A stretch of 64,000 nucleotides of DNA. Source: Tethya wilhelma (lineage: Eukaryota > Porifera > Demospongiae > Tethyida > Tethyidae). The DNA lies in assembly GCA_964030475.1 (NCBI GenBank), contig CAXIPT010000002.1, positions 11,095,588-11,159,587 of the forward strand. Direction: 5' to 3'. Position numbers and translations under genes: made by a program. The notes below the pieces were generated by a model. The model ran no database searches and was not told the origin of the DNA. It saw only the letters and a list, made by a program, of their open reading frames with translations. Positions 36,362-48,643 of the stretch are shown here, in pieces. Within the stretch, counting starts at the first letter, position 1. Each line of letters opens with the position of its first letter.

Positions 36362-37676
36362 AACAGATTAAAATGGAAAGTTTTGTTCCAAATTTCGTGA
36401 GTAAATCCCACATTTGTATCTGTATATGCAACTAAGCTACGAAGTATGTAAATTAAACTTGTGTGTGTGTCTCTTACAAATGTCCTCCTCTTCACCAGGT
36501 GGTCGTTGAGACGACCTGGAGTGGCACAAACGACATCAACCCCTCTGGACAGAGCCCGCTCCTGGGGGGTGATTACAGCATTCACATTATCAACAACTCT
36601 CATCTTAAAACAGACCAGCTGGAGTTCCAGGCTAGCATCTCACATGGACCTCATACCCATGAGGAAGATGAGAGACAATGTCTTACCTGCTGGTTGTACG
36701 AGGCGCCGCCATAAAGAGCCACACACCTTACCCCCTGCGATAGAGACTCAATGGACCTGAGAGGGAATTAACACACACCATTACCGTGGCAACCCATACA
36801 GACACAGCTGCTATTGGTTAACTCACTCTAGGACTTGCTTGCAGAGCTCTCTGGTTGGGGTGATCACAATTGCCCGGGGGTTGGGAGTTCTCTTGCTGCA
36901 TGGGTACAAAGATAGCTTTTCTTTGTACCATTATATCATACACTGGTTGAAGGGGTGAATTTTAATGTGCCACATTTTCTACTAACCTTTTAGATAGCAT
37001 GTTTATAATCGGCAGAGCAAACGCTAATGTCTTTCCACTTCCTGTGATGGCCCTCCCAATGACGTCCCTAATTAGAGGGGCAGCCACACAGAGAGGGTAA
37101 ATTGACCTCAATAACGAGTGGTCCACATAACTTACTGTCCATTTAGAGTAAAGGGTAGCGTCTCTTCTTGGATCTCAAAGGCAGTCTTGAAGCCTTTCTT
37201 GTTCAGAGTCTCCACCAGGTCGCAACTCAGGGGGAAGTTGGAGAATGGAGTCCTGTGGACATAGGGTGCAAAGGTCAATAGACTATCAGTCTAGACTGTC
37301 ACTATGTGGTCATTGTGTGCTGTGTCCCTGTACCCTTCACCCTCTCACCCTCTCACCCCCTCACCCTCTCACTCCCTCACCCCCTCACCCAGTGTCCAGG
37401 CTGGTCTCTCTGGCGTGGGTATCATCCTCTGCAGTCAGTTGTATGGCTTTCCTGGGAGCTGGGACAGTGGAGTAGGAGAGATGAAAGTTCACATGAAGGG
37501 ACCGATAATCTGTGAGTGAGTGAGTGAGTGTCTGGATTCAACTACAGACTACATGGACTAGAGCTATAAAATTTGCATTACTCACGTGACATACAGCTGA
37601 GACACCTTGCACAGTACACATGACGAGCACCACCTCTCAGAGACTGGGCCAGTCTTAATACAAGACTACCATTCAT
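34191..37676 (-). CDS. DEAD-box RNA helicase with probable mitochondrial presequence
   Basis: Exons approx.: 37586-37676 (ATG 37676), 37389-37509, 37136-37252, 36987-37067, 36827-36895, 36687-36757, 36478-36603, 36143-36306, 36008-36080, 35655-35795, 35474-35597, 35144-35289, 34802-34947, 34569-34648, 34191-34440. Motifs: Q-motif region (AFEIQEETLPF), AITGSGKT (I), ITPTRELC (Ia), CATPGRL (Ib), LDEADEL (II), FSATLP (III), ALVFTPTK (IV), YIHRSGRTGR (VI). Motif V, expected just after SSVLV at about 35474, is not found; that interval holds a long GA run and the N at 35608, so an exon may be lost there. The start MNGSLVLRLAQSLRGGARHV is Arg-rich, has no acidic residue in its first 30, and fits a mitochondrial presequence. 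The C-terminus is Gly/Arg/His/Asn-rich (YGNHHDHYGNHRGRY), typical of RNA-binding tails. The core resembles the DDX21/DDX50 and plant PMH/RH3 groups; I see no GUCT domain. Confidence 0.85.
34451..34513. repeat. (GA)n microsatellite, CT on the helicase sense strand before an acceptor
   Basis: Lies in the last helicase intron, a short distance upstream of the acceptor at 34440 on the minus strand, where it would read as a long pyrimidine tract. Confidence 0.9.
35347..35430. repeat. (GA)n microsatellite in helicase intron
   Basis: Long GA run, CT on the sense strand. It occupies the place where the helicase motif V exon is expected. A second GA run at 35609-35643 abuts the N at 35608, so this interval is poorly assembled. 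Confidence 0.9.
36309..36359. repeat. (TG)n microsatellite before the DEAD-motif exon
   Basis: About 25 TG units; on the helicase sense strand it is (CA)n ending at the acceptor CACAG of the exon 36143-36306. Confidence 0.9.
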
Positions 37677-38160
37677 GGCGTACGCCTTTCTTTTTGTCTA
37701 CTACAGTTCCCTGCAAGAAGCACGTGTCATGGGCTCCTCAGCTATTTCAAAATTATTTAGTTCATGTAATTCGAATATACGGAAGGACAATTCAAATTAT
37801 TCGAACAAAGTTCTTACTAAGTAATATTGAAACTTGCTGTTGCATAATTTATGTATCCCATGCAAATTTGCAAAGCAGAGATCTGGAGACACGTGCGATG
37901 TCAATAGTCTTCCGAGATGTCGTCTTTCTCTCAAGCATCTCCTAGTTCCCCCGAGACAGATGAGGGATTGTAAGTGGAGACAAGAAATTAAATGTCTGTT
38001 ATATATCCATGGTTTTATGTACAAAGACTGTTCGTGATCTTTACTTGCTTGATAAAGCTTTCGATGCTTCATGCCTCCTTTGAGATATGCTCCATCACTA
38101 CAGCTAGTTAGCTAATGAAACAGCATCTTATAATCTGTACAATTCGTCTCCCTCCCCCTC
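37677..38160. promoter_or_regulatory. Divergent promoter region, helicase / NRAMP
   Basis: The helicase start codon (minus) and the first recognised NRAMP exon (plus) face away from each other across this interval. No core promoter motif stands out. A first NRAMP exon or 5' UTR may lie here but I could not identify it. Confidence 0.4.
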
Positions 38161-38162
38161 CA

Positions 38163-38501
38163 GTTTAGCCTCAGGGTCTCTTTCAATTAACTCTCCCAGC
38201 GATGAGAAGGTACCTCTCTTGACAGGTCGGGGGTCACAGATGAGCTATGCTAGTGGCGGAGAGGGTGGCAGTGAGTTCAGTGGGAGCACAGAGACGGTGC
38301 AGTCAGTGGAGCAGAAACTTGCCGATTTCCAACTCATCCGTGTCCCTCAGGGAACTGTAAGTAATAATAGATGGTTGCCATGACAATTATTGTCCATCCT
38401 GCTTCCATTACTAAGTCAGCATGGAAGACAGGAAGGAGTTGCAGATAGATAGATTGTGAAGTACTTCAACTGCCATTACTGCATCAAGTTGACTGCAGTA
38501 A

Positions 38502-38549
<48 letters not shown>

Positions 38550-39663
38550 CATGGCTATTACTGCCATTGTTCCAGTCTTGGTTTAGCTTCAGGAAGCTGT
38601 GGAAGTTCACTGGTCCTGGTTTCCTCATGAGCATCGCCTATCTTGACCCCGGCAACATAGAAGGAGACCTCCAGGCTGGCTCAGTGGCCAGGTACAGGGT
38701 AAGAGAAACACCATGTTGGTGATAAACCATAGCTGCATTACGATTAAGCACAGTTGCTATAGCTGCTGGGTAGCTATAAGTAGCAACCTTGTTCTCAGAC
38801 TCTCTCCTTCTTGCATTTGCTGTGAGAGAGCTGCAGAATGAGAGTACATGGAGTAAAGAAGTGTGTAAATAATAAAAGACTGTGGAGTTTCAAGATGAAA
38901 GTTGTTATTGTACTATTTGCAGCTGCTTTGGGTATTGTTATGGTCAACAGTCATGGGCCTCACTCTGCAGGTCAGTTGGTCACACACACACACACACACA
39001 TATACATAGTACCAATTGTAATTCCTTTTTCTCTGTAAATTAACTATATTCATGTTCACACAAACCTACCACATGCACACTTGCCCTTACAGCTCCTCTC
39101 GGCTAAACTGGGTGTGGTCACGGGTCAGCACCTCGCCCAGGTGTGTCGTGATCGTTACCCCCGGGTCCCTCGCTGGATCCTCTGGATCTCCATGGAACTG
39201 GCCATCATCGGCAGTGATATTCAGGTGGGTGGAGCTTAGGAAATAATGCTATTTTGCAAGTTTATTTGTGAGTTTCCAAATTGGACAGTTGTTTGAAGCA
39301 ATGTTTGCAACATAACTGTCTGTAAACTGTAGTATGATTGGTCATATCTGAGGTCTGGTTCTGATGTAGATCTAAGTTGATACTCACCCAGTACTATGAA
39401 TATACTTAGAGAGGGTTAGCTATCCAAACTTTGTGTCAAAGGCACTGGATAGACTCAACCTTGAACTTGAAACAATTCTTCACATGTCCATTTGTTCTCT
39501 ATCTCTAACTGCAGGAGGTGATTGGTTCGGCACTAGCCATCCACATCCTCTCTCAGGGAACGTGAGTCTGTCGAACTTCCTCACTACAGTTTCTTAACAA
39601 AATTTATTTATAAAACAAGAGAACGTTTTTGATTAGACTATACACTACATAGTCGGTCAGTAC

Positions 39664-39722
<59 letters not shown>

Positions 39723-39961
39723 ATCCCTCTCTGGGAAGGTTGTCTCATCACTGGTATCGACACCTTCACTTTCCTCTTCTTGGAGAGCTATGGTATGTAG
39801 TGTCAACATGGCAACCAGCTACTTGTAATGATGAAATGATGCCATCATTACAGGTTTACGCTACCTCGAGGCATTCTTTGGTGCTCTCATCACAGTGATG
39901 TGTGGCATGTTTGGATGGATGGTATGATAAGTCAATTACTATTATTATTAGTGCCTCGTTA

Positions 39962-40034
<73 letters not shown>

Positions 40035-43000
40035 NGTAGCTGGGTAAGCCAACAAACTAGTGAAGAGTAATACTGGAGCTTTTCATGAGCGTTGGCTAAA
40101 TCTAAAGAGCTTGGAGGCTCATGCTAGCGATTGCCTATATTCTGCGCGTAGGAATTACTTACACATGAACAAAATACGGTACGGCTTCATTACGTGACGT
40201 AGGGACAACTCCTGCGGTTTCCGTGAAACTGCGGTTACTGCACCTTTTATAAAGGTTACACGACATTATCGAGTACAATATACAGTTCAGATATGTACAC
40301 AGAGGGATACTTTGTTATCATACTATTGGCAGCTCAAACTTTTTGTAAGTGTCAACTATATATATAATTACGTGTGTTTAGGTCCTCATAGATTATTAAA
40401 CTCTATTATTTTGAATATGTTTGTCATGATAACAGTAGTTTGGGGTCAAACAACGGACAGTACGACCTGTTATTCTGATTCTCAGTGTGGCAATTTGACT
40501 TCCTCCAATTTAACCAGAAGAGAGTGCTGTGTTGACTCCCCTGAAGGTAGAAGCTTCTTTGTGGAAGAATCTGGATCGTGTGAAGTATGTGTGGGTGAGT
40601 ACTTTTGATATTACTGTACAAATGTATAGTGTGCATGGTATATATACACTACCATGTAGTATAGGTAGTCACTCATCACTAGAGTCCCATTTCGTTTTAC
40701 ATGTACACTAACTGACTAAGGAATGCAATCAGTTGCCCAGATTGCTCATGTACTTACATCCGGGGTACAGTTATGCCCTACTCACCGCCCATTTCCCATT
40801 GACTTCAATGTAAATTCGAGCCTCCTATAATAGCACCGCTCTACCTGGTATTCTTAACAACGAATATCACGTAAAACTGAGGTCTTTTGCCTTAATTTCT
40901 CCTGCAAGTTGTTCTGTGTGATTTGAGTTTTCCACCGGTGACAGAGCTATGAGCACTTGCCAGGCAAAAGTGTAGAAATATAAGATCGAATCAGAACATA
41001 TGACTCTTTGGCCAACTGGCAGCAAACCTAAAAGTAGTTTTTAGAATTGACGATCCGATCCTGTCTGAAAAATGGAAGAAAAGTTTATTTCTAAGAACTT
41101 TAGTACTGACCAAAGAGTGTGTTTATATGAAAGAAAAAGTTCAAGATTTTGAAAAAAAGAATGAAGATCCTTTGCTCAGGCTCGCCCAACGATGTTTCCA
41201 TCTAACCTATAAATTTGTTTAGTTTCTCTACCAGAGTCCAGTAAGAGCATGATTATATCTACTTATATTGAAAAGATTCTAGCCTAGCTGACGACTGTGA
41301 GTGGCATTACTATCAGCCAGTGTCATGGCTGTGAGTGGCAGTACTGCCAGGCTGAGCCTGGCCTGTGAGTGGAAGTACTGCCAGGCTGAGCCTGGCCTGT
41401 GAGTGGAAGTACTGCCAGGCTGAGCCTGGCCTGTGAGTGGAAGTACTGGCAGGCTGAGTTGATCTCTCTGCACGTCCAGCTCTTTCAATGTTCTTCCATT
41501 TTGCGTGCGCGCATGTAAATAGAAATACCGTAAATAAATTTGAGGCCAGGATGTTTAATTTTGATTTTCGCGTATTTTGAGCATCATTGCTATTTCTGGT
41601 TTGGTCAATGCCGTTACAGTTGTCTCAATGTTTCACCGTTCCAATGGGGATCGCTCAGGCTCGCCCCAATGCTAATTTCCATTTCTGGAACAAACCTAAA
41701 AGTAGTTTTCTAAATTGACAATCCCATGCATCCTTTCAATTTTGACTCATGTCAGTCTTTTGCTTTTTTTTTCTTCAGTGATGATCCAGTTTTATAACTA
41801 CAGCATGTATACATGAGCAGAGTGCAACTGGCAAGCATGCAGTGCATGCATGAGTGCTGCATGAGCGAGGTTTATGCATCATGTGTACCCCTAGTTAACG
41901 ATCGTTGATTAGTGCCAGCTCAGCAGATAACCTTACTGTCGTACTTCCTCTGGTCCAGAGGATATCCTGTCAGTTTTGAGCATGCTCAGAAGATTCTTGG
42001 GGAAAAACCCATTTCCCCTTTTTTGCTCTATTTAAATGGAACGGTTAAAATTGAAATAAGTAAAGATCAATCTTTCTAGTATTACCTTGGTTGGATTCTG
42101 TGGCATGAGTAGCGACTTTATATAAAATGCATCTATGGTAGTGAAGATTACAAACTTTAAGCATACTCTGTGATTGTTTAACACTCAAATTTGATATAAA
42201 CTAAGCTCTAATAGCCTCATTGTAATAGCTATCTTCTTGATTTGAACACCAAAAAACCTTTGCTTTCTTCTTGCCGCTTTGAAACTGGCTGTATGATTTG
42301 AATATTCATGCATCATTTACATATAATTATCATACGTACGGTAGTACGTATAGTAGGAATGGGTCGACTGTCCCATAGACACAATACAAAATGTTGGTCA
42401 CTATAAAAATCTAGCCAAACAAAATTAGGCCTTCAAAGTTGCTGAGAAGCTCTCACTGACAGAATACCAACTGCATGCAAGGCCTAAAACTCACAAAAAC
42501 TTTCTACAGCACTCGTAGAGAGCACTAGTGGGAAGCCACCATAGTGCCATTTTTGTTCTGCTAACATACGTACTTACTTACTTACTTCCTAACTGACTTA
42601 CTTGAAAAAGATTTCCAGAGAACCAGAATGTGTTGAGCCAACTTTGACAGCACAAAATAAGTTCTTTTAATGGGTACTACATTCCTTGATAGTCGTTTTC
42701 TTCTTAAATAGGCCTAAACAAAAACTAGAAAGGTTTTAAACTTAGTGTATAAATTCATGTACTAAAATGCAGCCATCTTTTGAGGTAAAGTTCAAAGGTC
42801 ATTATTCACGCGGCATTATTATGCACATGCGCATTCGCCTCCTCCAGCTGAGCACAAATTGCATAATGCAGTGCAAACGTTTTGTAAGGACTAACCAGTC
42901 TCTGATAGTCTCCACACTGTAGTGTTGAAAAAAGTGAATGAACAAGTAGTAAGAAAAAATTTAGAAATAGATGAGTTTGCATGGTGTACAGTATACAATC

Positions 43001-44142
43001 ATACGTACGTTAGTACGTATAGTAGGAATGGGCCGACTGTCCCATAGACACAATACAAAATATTTATCGCCATAAAAATCTAACAACACAAAGTAGAGGC
43101 TTCAAACTTGCTCAGAGGCTCTCCTTTACAGAAAACCAACTGCATGGAAGGCTTAAACTTTGCCGAAACTTTTCTGATCACTCGTAGAGAGAGCGCTTGC
43201 GAGAAGCCACACTAGTGCAATTTTGTTCTCCTAACTTACTNTTGAATCCAGTGAGTGAGGGCTGTTCAATGATTGGTGCTGATTTGAGGGGATGTTCATG
43301 TAATTATTAATTAAATGATTAACCTTTTTTTCCCCCGCAGCGATTGCTCTCTCTGTGTCGTTCTTTGTCAATTTATTCGTCATCTGCGTATTTGGAGCAG
43401 TAAGTCCCCATCGTTAATTTAATGGATCACTAAAATCATCCATTACATCACTATGACATCATCGACATTGTCCATTACATCACCATGACATCATCTTGTT
43501 CTGCCCATTACAGGTGTACACATTCTACAGCACAGGTGCCCCTCCCCTCTACATCCCTACCAACATCTATCGTGACTGCCAGCCCTCCAAGATCAGCCTC
43601 CTGGTGGCAGCCGACTGCCTCCATTTTGTCTTCAACCAACGTGGATGGATCAAGTATGTCTGGGCCTTGGGTCTGCTGGCAGCTGGACAGAGCTCCACCA
43701 TGACAGTGAGTGGTGGCCAACTTTGACTAGAAATGGACAGTTGTTGTTTTATATAGTGAGAATGTGTGTGCCATTGTTGTTGTCCAATGCAGGGTACGTA
43801 TGCAGGACAGTTCGTCATGGAGGTACGTCGCTTGAGAATGCTAGCCTAACTTTTTAATTCCTTTTGTTTTGATTCCATTCCTCTCTCTTCCCCTCTCCCC
43901 CCTCAGGGGTTCCTGGACATCAAGTGGGCCAAGTGGAAGAGGGTGTTGCTGACTAGAAGCATCGCTCTAGCTCCGTGTGTCATCATTGCCATCTTAGCCA
44001 GGAACAGCCTCGACTACCTCGACAACTACATCAATGTGGAGCAGAGCCTGCTGGTGGGTCACGTGACTCATTAATACATCACATGAAAATCACATGACAT
44101 GTCAGATGACATACTTACACAGTAGTCACTAATAGCTTGTAC

Positions 44143-44196
<54 letters not shown>

Positions 44197-44824
44197 GCTG
44201 TACGTGTGCAGCTTCCATTTTCCCTGTTTCCTCTTCTTCATGCCACCTCCAGTAAGGAAGTCATGGGCCAGTTCAAGAACTCATTGTAAGCCCATCACTG
44301 CCACCATCAGTGTGTTCTTGCAGTTGACTATTTCTGTTTCATACTGCGCTCTCCCCCCCCCCCCTCTCAGGGTATGGACCATCGTGGTGTGGGCCATAGC
44401 TCTTGCCGTGATAGGAGTCAACATCTTCTTCATCATTTACACTGTGGTACGTAGGTTTGAGATCAATTTTAAGTTTCTGTGCATGTGTTTAGCTTTTTTT
44501 AGCGTTACAAGGCTATGACTTTATACCAGTTGATGTTCCTCACACACACACACACTTGCAGGCCATCCCTGGTAAATGGTGGAGGCATTTTGTAGCTACT
44601 CTCGGTCTCATTGTATACCTCCTCATTGTACTGTATTTTGTAAGTCCTTTCATTTTGCCACATATTACTCTGACGACCCTTTACCCAATACCCTTTAATT
44701 ACAGGCCCTGTATCCACTGATCATGTATGTGTGGAGAAAGAATATTTCCCCAAAGTTGACCGCAATATACTTCTGGAGGAAGAAGAATCAGGTGACTGTG
44801 GTTGACGTGGACACTCTCAACTAG
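38163..44824 (+). CDS. Nramp: NRAMP/SLC11 divalent metal-proton transporter, central exons missing
   Basis: Exons: about 38163-38356 (cytosolic N-terminus; possible ATG 38240, true start unsure), 38576-38698 ([20 protein letters not shown], the TM1 metal-binding DPGN), 38923-38970, 39093-39224 ([18 protein letters not shown]), 39515-39561, 39722-39792, 39854-39921, then 43341-43399, 43514-43705 ([15 protein letters not shown]), 43793-43822 ([10 protein letters not shown]), 43907-44053, 44212-44285, 44371-44446, 44562-44639, 44705-44824 (stop TAG). The order follows animal SLC11A1/2 closely. The stretch holding the TM6 metal-binding motif (MPHNxYLHS type) and the flanking loops is absent: it should lie between 39921 and 43341, where an unrelated contig bounded by N at 40035 and 43241 sits. 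I read this as an assembly error, not a defective gene. NRAMPs import Fe/Mn with protons at endosomal or plasma membranes. Confidence 0.9.
38504..38544. repeat. (CT)n tract upstream of an NRAMP acceptor
   Basis: Plus-strand CT run about 30 bases before the acceptor of the exon at 38576; acts as, or extends, the pyrimidine tract. Confidence 0.9.
39665..39721. repeat. (CT)n tract running straight into an NRAMP acceptor
   Basis: The CT run ends ...CTCTCAG at 39721 and the exon starts at 39722, so the microsatellite is the whole pyrimidine tract. Confidence 0.9.
39963..40034. repeat. (TG)n microsatellite ending at an assembly join
   Basis: TG run, then CGCGCG and the N at 40035. The unrelated contig begins immediately after, so the repeat probably caused a false join. 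Confidence 0.9.
40293..40596 (+). CDS. First two exons of a gene B-like Calx-beta gene (partial copy)
   Basis: ATG at about 40293 opens [17 protein letters not shown], identical to gene B. The second exon (about 40435-40596) repeats the Cys module, with small differences from gene B ([25 protein letters not shown]). It runs into its intron and then other repeats; no Calx-beta exon follows. Probably an allele of gene B exons 1-2; a real duplicate cannot be excluded. Confidence 0.7.
41285..41465. repeat. 34-bp minisatellite
   Basis: About four to five units of GAGTGGAAGTACTGCCAGGC plus TGAGCCTGGCCTGT, with small changes at the edges. Each unit contains the imperfect palindromes AGTACT and CCAGGCTGAGCCTGG. 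Confidence 0.85.
42331..42960 (-). mobile_element. Foldback element, reversed
   Basis: Starts ATCATACGTACGGTAGTACG and runs through the reversed body (TTCAAAGTTGCTGAGAAGCT...) to a partial arm ending near TGAACAAGTAGT. The palindrome has decayed to TGCACATGCGCA. Confidence 0.8.
43000..43240 (-). mobile_element. Foldback element, reversed, cut by a gap
   Basis: Starts ATCATACGTACGTTAGTACG and continues through the reversed body to CTAACTTACT, where the N at 43241 stops it. Confidence 0.8.
44149..44192. repeat. (CT)n tract upstream of an NRAMP acceptor
   Basis: CT run about 20 bases before the acceptor GTGTGCAG of the exon at 44212. Confidence 0.9.
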
Positions 44825-45152
44825 AACTGGGTGAATAGCGAGTGCTCTGTGTTCACTGTTATAATTATTAACAGATTGCTCTGTATAAAGGTTATATATT
44901 TCGTTATAACTCTATTATACCAATTATTAATGGTGTTATACTAACAGGTTGCTCTGCATAAAATGTGTTTTATATATCTATAATATTAATATTAATTATC
45001 GATAATCTAAATATAATTATAAGTACAATAAAAATTACAACATATTAAAGAAACGTCAATTATGGATGTATTAACTTCTTTTGTTCAACAATAAGAAGCT
45101 ACATATACAAGCCCTAGGAGGGCATGGTGTGTGCGGGGTAGGTTCTCTTCAG
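44825..45152. other. Convergent 3' region of NRAMP and NELF-A
   Basis: Both genes end here tail to tail, about 330 bp apart. AATAAA occurs on the plus strand near 45027, a possible NRAMP poly(A) signal. A 39-bp tandem duplication (45115-45192) copies the last codons and stop region of NELF-A. Confidence 0.5.
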
Positions 45153-45192
45153 CTAGGAGGGCATGGTGTGTGCGGGGTAGGTTCTCTTCAGC
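45115..45192. repeat. 39-bp tandem duplication at the NELF-A stop
   Basis: Two adjacent copies of the unit beginning CTAGGAGGGCATGGTGTGTG. The inner copy supplies the end of the coding exon; the outer copy lies beyond the stop. The other last-exon copy at 45643 does not show it, so it may be allelic. Confidence 0.85.
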
Positions 45193-45346
45193 TGTAGCTT
45201 CCTCCATTGTCCGTTGGTGTAGTTCATCTCAAAGACTGTCTCAAAGAGGATGTTCCTCTTCACCTTCGTTGTTCCCATGGCTACCTCCTCTACTGCGTGT
45301 CTCTCGTTTAGCTTGATGGTGACCACAGGCTTGGAGGGGTCGGGGT

Positions 45347-45396
<50 letters not shown>

Positions 45397-45574
45397 TGGG
45401 TGTGGGTGTGATTGTATTGTGCACCCTGACCTCTTGATCCGGCCATGAAGCCTAGGATGAGTGCCTTCTGTTCTCGTGAGAGAGAAGGACTTTCTTTGAA
45501 CATCTCTTGAGCCACAGCTAGTTGCTGACGCTGCATACAGGGAGGAAAAACAAAGTACAAGTGAAGACAGAGAA

Positions 45575-45632
<58 letters not shown>

Positions 45633-46058
45633 NTACAGACAGCTAGGAGGGCATGGTGTGTGCTGGGTAGGTTCTCTTCAGCTGTAGCTTCCTCCATTGT
45701 CCGTTGGTGTAGTTCATCTCAAAGACTGTCTCAAAGAGGATGTTCCTCTTCACCTTGGTTGATCCCATGGCTACCTCCTCTACTGCGTGTCTCTCGTTTA
45801 GCTTGATGGTGACCACGGGCTTAGAGGGATCAGGGTTGTCTGTGAGGGGGTATGAGGGTGTGTGTGTGTGTGTGGGTGTGTGATAGTATTGTGCACTCTG
45901 ACCTCTTGATCCGGCCATGAAGCCTAGGATGAGTGCCTTCTGTTCTCGTGAGAGAGAAGGACTTTCTTTGAACATCTCTTGAGCCACAGCTAGTTGCTGA
46001 CGCTGCATACAGGGAGGAAAAACAAAGTACAAGTGAAGACAGAGAAGGATGCAAATCA

Positions 46059-46113
<55 letters not shown>

Positions 46114-48359
46114 GCTCAGTTTAAGTCCCTTTGTGGGTTGTTTGGATGTGGTATTAGGAGTTCCTGGAGTGGCAGGGGGCTGGTCAGTGGGTGTGGCCAA
46201 TGGACGACCGCTAAATGAGGGAAGCTCCTGCAATGATAGTTAATTTATGAAGCATAATAATAATAACCATTATTAATATTATCATTATTTGGACAATTTC
46301 TGCTGAATTTTGAACGATTTCTAGAAAAATAAACGTCACACATTATAATTTGAACTCTCATGCAGTTAAAACTCACAGCAGGTGTGTCAATGGTGGGTGT
46401 GGCCACCAGTGGAGTGGGAGGAGGTTCCTGTTTAGGCAGCTGCAAGGGTTGGACTTGACCTTTGAACCCTGGTGACGTGAGTTTTGGAGATTCAAAATCT
46501 TGAGGAGTGGTTGGAGTGTACGTTGGACTCTGCAGTAAAATGTTGGTAATGACATTAAACTTGCTAGAATTGATAGTTGTACTGGAGTTAAAAACTTAAA
46601 ATATCTTTCTGAAGCCTACTATAAAAATTTTATAAAAATGAGAAGTGTAGGAATGGGCAATGCGGTAAAAAGCAATGAAACAAGACAAGTCTCTGAATTT
46701 TGGCACATGACAACTTCATTTTCACGGGTAAATTGCAAATTTGAATTCCATCATTATAAATGTCGGTTGTTTGGCTCATGAGTCAATGCAACAGCAATCA
46801 GAATGTAGATACACAAAGAGCAGGGCACAAAAAATGAAGTGGTCATGTGCCGAAATTCAGAGACTTGTCTTGTTTCATTGCTTTTACCGCATTGCTCATT
46901 CCTACACTTCTCATTTTTATAAAATTTTTACTACTTATTCATTCACTTTTTTAAACACCAAGGTGCTCAATTGCATGGAGACAATCACACAGCAGAGACT
47001 CTATAGTCAGTCTCTACAAAAGCAGAAGTGTACATTAGATGCGCATGCGCATTAGGTGCATGCATGCAAACCACATGGTCTATTGACAACCTTTACCAAC
47101 ATCAAAATGGCTAAATAAAAAGTACAGTATTTTATATCGATAGTTTCAAACCTGCCAGTCTTCTTGGTTAATACAGTAAGCTAACTGTCTGTGGGAGGCT
47201 ATTAAATGCATTTGAAGGCTTGGCTTTCTTTCCCTGAAAGTTTATAAGCATGAACATTTTGTATTGTGTCAATGGGACAGTCGGCCCATTCCTACTATAC
47301 CTACTGATACTGTAAACTGTATATATACTGTGACAGTGAACTGTATACTGTATATATATATACTGTATACTGTATACTGTATACTGTATACTGTATACTG
47401 TGACAGTGAACTGTGAACTGTATACTGTATACTGTATACTGCATACTGTATACTGTATACTGTATACTGTGACAGTGAACTATGAACTGTATTACTGTAT
47501 ACTGTATACTGTATACTGTATACTGTGACAGTGAACTGTGAACTGTGAACTGTATTACTGTATACTGTATACTGTGACAGTGAACTGTGAACTGTGAACT
47601 GTATACTGTATACTGTATACTGTATACTGTGACAGTGAACTGTGAACTGTATACTGTATACTGTATACTGTGACAGTGAACTATGAACTGTATTACTGTA
47701 TACTGTATACTGTGACAGTGAACTGTGAACTGTGACAGTGAACTGTGAATTGTATACTGTATACTGTATACTGTGACAGTGAACTGTGAATTGTATACTG
47801 TACACTGTATACTGTGACAGTGAACTGTGAACTGTATACTGTATACTGTATACTGTATACTGTAAAAATTTCAAAAAAGAAGCAGTGTATGGGCAGTGCA
47901 TTAAAAGTATTGGAACAAGGAATGGTGCCAATTTCGGCACATGACTACTTCATTTTCATTTTTATTCCTCATGCATGGCTATTATTGTCGTAAAATTTAA
48001 TGGTTCAAAGAATGATCTGTACTTGAATAGCTTATCAGTATCACATTAATTTTTATCACATTAATGGTTCAAATTCCTGCCAATCTTATCACTTGGCTAA
48101 AAAGTGGAATAAAGTATAGCATGCAGGATTAGATTAATACCATCCAAGNCCCTCAGAGGTGTCGTCAGTGTGGCTCTGTTGATCCTTGCACTGTTGACAA
48201 TATCACTGTTGCAGCATTTGCTGGTTCTGGTGGGGTCAAAGGTCATTTCATTCTCTTTGTGTCGATCAGTGATTCAGAGATCTGTGATAGTTCATCTGGT
48301 GTGGGTGTGGCAGGTTATGCTGGAACCTGCCAGATGGAGAGCCAGTATGATAGGTGAGG

Positions 48360-48397
<38 letters not shown>

Positions 48398-48586
48398 GTG
48401 TGTGTACGTGGGTGTGGGTGTGATTGTATTGTGCACCCTGACCTCTTGATCCGGCCATGAAGCCTAGGATGAGTGCCTTCTGTTCTCGTGAGAGAGAAGG
48501 ACTTTCTTTGAACATCTCTTGAGCCACAGCTAGTTGCTGACGCTGCATACAGGGAGGAAAAACAAAGTACAAGTGAAGACAGAGAA

Positions 48587-48643
<57 letters not shown>

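Larger units (their letters stand above)
40036..43240. other. Foreign contig placed inside the NRAMP gene
   Basis: Bounded by single N bases. Bases 40036-41000 are a reversed near-copy of about 21530-22535, the 5' end of gene B with its upstream region. Then comes a 34-bp minisatellite (about 41285-41465), about 860 bases of anonymous AT-rich sequence, and two reversed foldback elements. Nothing belongs to NRAMP. Best explained as a gene B haplotype contig mis-scaffolded here. Confidence 0.75.

Noticed and set aside
36309..36400. Poly-Cys/Val open frames over TG repeats (also at 1-190, 48360)
   Set aside because: They are translations of dinucleotide repeats.
38163..44824. NRAMP pseudogene lacking TM6
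   Set aside because: All remaining exons are intact with good splice sites; the missing part coincides with a foreign contig bounded by N bases.
47306..47940. Long minus-strand open frame of VYSIQ/VHSSLSQYT type
   Set aside because: Reads through the heptamer array; repeat artefact.
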